64,000 bases of DNA from NCBI RefSeq assembly GCF_964340395.1, contig NC_135560.1:2539501-2603500 (forward strand), read 5' to 3'. The DNA is from Glandiceps talaboti (lineage: Eukaryota > Hemichordata > Enteropneusta > Spengelidae). The notes beneath the pieces are model-generated. The model had not been told where the DNA came from, searched no databases, and worked only from the letters and a program-made list of their open reading frames with translations. Shown piece by piece: positions 60,881-64,000 of this stretch (position 1 is the first letter of the stretch; each line of letters starts with the position of its first letter). The position numbers were made by a program, and so were the translations under genes.

Positions 60881-60948
60881 CATATATGACGTACATCGGT
60901 TGGTAATACCTATAGCTAGTATCAGACATTTCTGCATTTGGACAATAC

Positions 60949-61086
60949 CTGTTTTTTCTTCCTGGTAAAATCTGGATTAAGAGGAGCCATTTCAACTGTT
61001 GCATCATCCCCCTCACTATATGCTGGTACCGTATACAGCTCAGTACACAGTCTTGTCAAAGTGTGTCTCAACTGCTTGGCTGCTTT
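60949..61086 (-). CDS. DENND4-like internal exon 2
   Basis: The acceptor ACTCTTAATAG lies before 61086 and the donor AAACAG|GTATTG after 60949. 138 nt, phase 0 both ends. It encodes KAAKQLRHTLTRLCTELYTV, PAYSEGDDATVEMAPLNPDF and TRKKKQ. It follows the LPK of exon 1 as LPKKAAKQL, the usual start of the region between cDENN and dDENN (K-LP-K--K-L---L). The acceptor has a weak pyrimidine tract because a 37-bp array starts about 7 bp from it. Confidence 0.8.
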
Positions 61087-61092
61087 CTATTA

Positions 61093-61765
61093 AGAGTGAG
61101 TTGAAATAACACAAGTATTAGGGTGGGTAAGTGTGAGTTGAAATAACACAGGTATTAGTGTGGGTAAGTGTGAGTTGAAATAACACAGGTATTAGGGTTG
61201 GTAAGTGTGAGTTGAAATAACACAGGTATTAGGGTTGGTAAGTGTGAGTTGAAATAACACAGGTATTAGGGTGGGTAAGTGTGAGTTGAAATAACACAGG
61301 TATTAGGGTTGGTAAGTGTGAGTTGAAATAACACAGGTATTAGGGTTGGTAAGTGTGAGTTGAAATAGCACAGGTATTAGGGTTGGTAAGAGTGAGTTGA
61401 AATAACACAGGTATTAGGGTGGGTAAGTGTGAGTTGAAATAACACAGGTATTAGGGTGGGTAAGTGTGAGTTGAAATAACACAGGTATTAGGGTTGGTAA
61501 ATGTGAGTTGAAATAACACAGGTATTAGGGTTGGTAAGTGTGAGTTGAAATAACACAGGTATTAGGGTTGGTAAGTGTGAGTTGAAATAACACAGGTATT
61601 AGGGTGGGTAAGTGTGAGTTGAAATAACACAGGTATTAGGGTTGGTAAGTGTGAGTTGAAATAACACAGGTATTAGGGTGGGTAAGTGTGAGTTGAAATA
61701 ACACAGGTATTAGGGTGGGCAAGTGTGAGTTGAAATAACACAGGTATTAGGGTTGGTAAGCTAAA
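61093..61765. repeat. Minisatellite, 37-bp unit, about 18 copies, abutting exon 2 acceptor
   Basis: The unit contains GTGAGTTGAAATAACACAGG and TATTAGGGTTGGTAAGT. The first unit starts within 7 bp of the exon 2 acceptor, so the branch point and pyrimidine tract of this intron probably lie within the last repeat copies. Confidence 0.96.
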
Positions 61766-61930
61766 ATTTTGTATAATCATGAAGTTGGGTAAGCTTAGAT
61801 TTCATCATACAGACAGTTAAGCTCAGATTGCATGTAATGAATATTAATATTGCTTACCACAATATTCCTGTCATCGTTATCCACATGTTCTATAGACTAC
61901 AATATGCTTATTAATATTTAAATTATCCAG

Positions 61931-62143
61931 GTATGAAGTTATCTATCCTACTGGACTTGCTGCTGTTTTGAGTGGCATTCATCAACTATTTTCATTATCA
62001 CATCTTACAGACTATGTCACCAACCACCTGTTACTTTATCATCAGCCAATCTGAAGAAGTGTCCAGGATAGAAGGTAGAACTGTTGACACTCAAAATAAC
62101 AACAGCAAGTCTAGTAGGATAGATTGCAATTACTTCATTACTA
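61931..62143. repeat. Inverted repeat (fold-back, MITE-like)
   Basis: GAAGTTATCTATCCTACTGG then ACTTGCTGCTGTTTTGAGTG at about 61934-61975 pairs with CACTCAAAATAACAACAGCA then AGTCTAGTAGGATAGAT at about 62090-62126, with about 110 bp between. No coding content. The flanks to 61770 and 62300 are otherwise unique. Confidence 0.7.
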
Positions 62144-62294
62144 TGACATAGACTACAGTGTATTTGATTTGATAGGTCTCACACAAGTGAAATGAGGTAA
62201 ATACTTTGTATAATCATGTCTAAGTAGCGTTGGTCTGTACTCAGTGATGTGAATAATGTTGTAGTTATTACTGTAATACATAGCATAATAAAAA

Positions 62295-62450
62295 CCCTGT
62301 GTTACTTTGTATAACCATGGAAGTCCAAATAGGGTTGGTTGACTAGTATTGTAGTTATTACTGTAAACCATAGCAACACTGTGTTACTTTGTATAACCAT
62401 GGAAGTCCAAATAGGGTTGGTTGACTAGTATTGTTGTTATTACTGTAAAA
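62295..62450. repeat. Two-copy tandem duplication, about 77 bp
   Basis: TTTGTATAACCATGGAAGTC then CAAATAGGGTTGGTTGACTA occurs at about 62308 and 62387 with the following TTATTACTGTAAA. A more diverged third copy may precede it at about 62206. Confidence 0.85.
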
Positions 62451-62504
62451 CCTAGCAACATTACATTTATGTTACTATGTACATTGACATTCAATGCAAC
62501 ACTA

Positions 62505-63163
62505 CCAGACACTACCAGTCACTACCAGTCACTACCAGTCACTACCAGACACTACCAGTCACTACCTGACACTACCAGACACTACCAGACACTACCTGAC
62601 ACTACCTGACACTACCAGTCACTACCAGTCATTACCTGACACTACCAGTCACTACCAGTCACTACCTGACACTACCTGACACTACCAGACACTACCAGAC
62701 ACTACCAGTCATTACCTGACACTACCAGTCACTACCAGTCACTACCTGACACTACCTGACACTACCAGTCACTACCAGTCATTACCTGACACTACCAGAC
62801 ACTACCAGTCACTACCTGACACTACCTGACACTACCAGACACTACCAGACACTACCAGTCACTACCAGTCACTACCAGACACTACCAGTCACTACCTGAC
62901 ACTACCAGACACTACCAGTCACTACCAGTCACTACCAGACACTACCAGACACTACCAGACACTACCAGTCACTACCTGACACTACCTGACACTACCAGAC
63001 ACTACCAGTCACTACCAGTCATTACCTGACACTACCAGTCACTACCAGTCACTACCTGACACTACCAGTCACCACCAGTCACTACCAGACACTAACAGTC
63101 ACTACCAGTCACTACCAGACACTACCAGTCACTACCAGTCACTACCAGTCACTACCAGTCACT
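62505..63163. repeat. Minisatellite, 10-bp unit, about 66 copies
   Basis: Units are ACTACCAGTC, ACTACCAGAC or ACTACCTGAC in irregular order. The frames that start here are artefacts. Confidence 0.97.
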
Positions 63164-63222
63164 GAGTAAAATGACTTCTGAACTATTAATATGATGTGTT
63201 AATAATTATATATAAATCTTAC

Positions 63223-63265
63223 CTTAGGTAGCATTTTCCAGTTCATAAATCTCCTTTCATCAGAT
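63223..63265 (-). CDS. DENND4-like internal exon 1 (end of the central DENN domain)
   Basis: A 43-nt microexon: acceptor TTATTTGTAG before 63265 and donor CCTAAG|GTAAGA after 63223. It starts by completing a codon (phase 2) and encodes SDERRFMNWKMLPK. An acidic-basic turn followed by NWK-LPK matches the step from cDENN to the linker in DENND4-type proteins. It joins exon 2 in phase 0 to give LPKKAAKQL. It is too short for ORF finders. Confidence 0.75.
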
Positions 63266-63501
63266 CTACAAATAATCAAATCACAAAATGTTAGTATATT
63301 ATTGTTTTTCATTCACATATCACATTTAAATTAAGCCTTCAAGGATATTGTGTTTTTATAAATATCATTCCTGTAAAGGATATATAAATTATATTTTGTA
63401 AATATTTATACACCAGACCTCATTATCTGTACATAAGAAAGTTACTGTACTGTTGACTATAAAGTCATAGACTAGCACCCTCAACGCCAATAGTTACATA
63501 C

Positions 63502-63648
63502 AACTGGAATCCTGAGTTGACTCTTGAGAGCGTACATACAAACTGTCTGATCTGCCCTAGATCATGTTTAACAAGTTGCTCTAGTTCTAGACCGATAAAC
63601 CCATCACTGGTTTTACAAGCTCCACCATGGTTTGCCATGGTCTCCACA
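63502..63648 (-). CDS. Candidate further upstream DENND4-like exon (uncertain)
   Basis: An open stretch has acceptor TTAATATTTAG before 63648 and donor CAGTT|GTATGT after 63502. 147 nt would leave in phase 2, which is what exon 1 needs (TT|A, Leu). It would encode VETMANHGGACKTSDGFIGL, ELEQLVKHDLGQIRQFVCTL and SRVNSGFQ. Against it: the peptide does not resemble the FDLD-N type sequence I expect just before SDERRF. It may equally be a SINE-like or other dispersed element with a chance frame. Confidence 0.28.
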
Positions 63649-63699
63649 CTAAATATTAACACTCAAGACATGCTGTTAGCTCATTAAATTTACGTAAAC

Positions 63700-63820
63700 T
63701 TGCCATATCATACATTTGCATATCATACACTTGCCATATCATACATTTGCATATCATACACTTGCCATATCATACATTTGCATATCATAAACTTGCCATA
63801 TCATACATTTGCATATCAAA
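63700..63820. repeat. Short tandem repeat, about 31 bp, 4 copies
   Basis: ACTTGCCATATCATACATTT then GCATATCATAC repeats with little variation. Confidence 0.9.
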
Positions 63821-64000
63821 AAACAGAAACCAATGCTCCTAAAACATGCAATGTGGTTGAAATACTAACATGTTAAACTAACTAACTTTTAGTGTGAAAA
63901 CATAGTACCAAATGACTATCAACATTTCACTTCAGATCAGAGTAATTAGTACATGTAGTAACTTTTTAAAATTCTTTGTCAATCTTAACTTAGTTATGTT

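Larger units (their letters stand above)
63266..64000. other. DENND4-like intron at the right edge
   Basis: AT-rich sequence containing the candidate exon above and a four-copy, about 31-bp tandem repeat (CATATCATACATTTG / CATATCATACACTTG) at 63700-63820. Nothing else recognised. Confidence 0.5.

Overview
This is animal (eukaryotic) nuclear DNA. Coding sequence is split into short phase-matched exons with GT-AG introns, the retroelement is of CR1/L2 type, and there is a secreted fibrinogen-domain gene. I see no bacterial operon structure. The sequence is AT-rich. Composition and repeat style suggest a marine invertebrate, but I cannot name the species or phylum from sequence alone.

Layout: a minus-strand gene spans almost the whole window. 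I reconstructed seven internal exons, in transcript order 63223-63265, 60949-61086, 57638-57779, 55995-56140, 42966-43078, 7452-7640 and 1187-1331. All six junctions keep the reading frame, giving 305 codons. The protein resembles the end of the DENN module and the following linker/PPR-like start of the DENND4 family (Drosophila Crag, vertebrate DENND4A/B/C), which are Rab exchange factors. Both gene ends lie outside the window.

Nested in its largest intron (7641-42965), on the opposite strand, is a complete four-exon gene (19385-31118). It encodes a 373-residue secreted fibrinogen-related protein: signal peptide, short coiled coil and full C-terminal fibrinogen domain. The same intron holds a 5'-truncated CR1/L2-type LINE with an intact reverse transcriptase (35877-38411). 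That LINE is inserted into an older fold-back repeat (about 35645-39847). It also holds a TIR-flanked MITE-like element (27746-28218) and a pair of related interspersed repeats.

The dominant feature is tandem repetition. By my approximate boundaries about 40 kb of the 64 kb is minisatellite or microsatellite, in about 30 distinct arrays with units of 2-68 bp. The largest are 33 bp (9.5-17.5 kb), 51 bp (46.2-53.2 kb), 31 bp (3.7-7.4 kb) and 58 bp (57.8-60.9 kb).

The most interesting observation is that several arrays start exactly at exon edges and carry copies of the splice sites. The 58-bp array repeats the 3' splice site and first coding bases of a DENND4-like exon about 53 times. A 29-bp array in the fibrinogen gene repeats the last 20 exon bases plus a strong 5' splice site about 25 times. 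Others begin within tens of bases of a splice site. Introns here appear to have grown by amplification of their own borders. The many long open reading frames inside arrays whose unit is a multiple of three (33, 48, 51 bp) are artefacts of periodicity, not genes.
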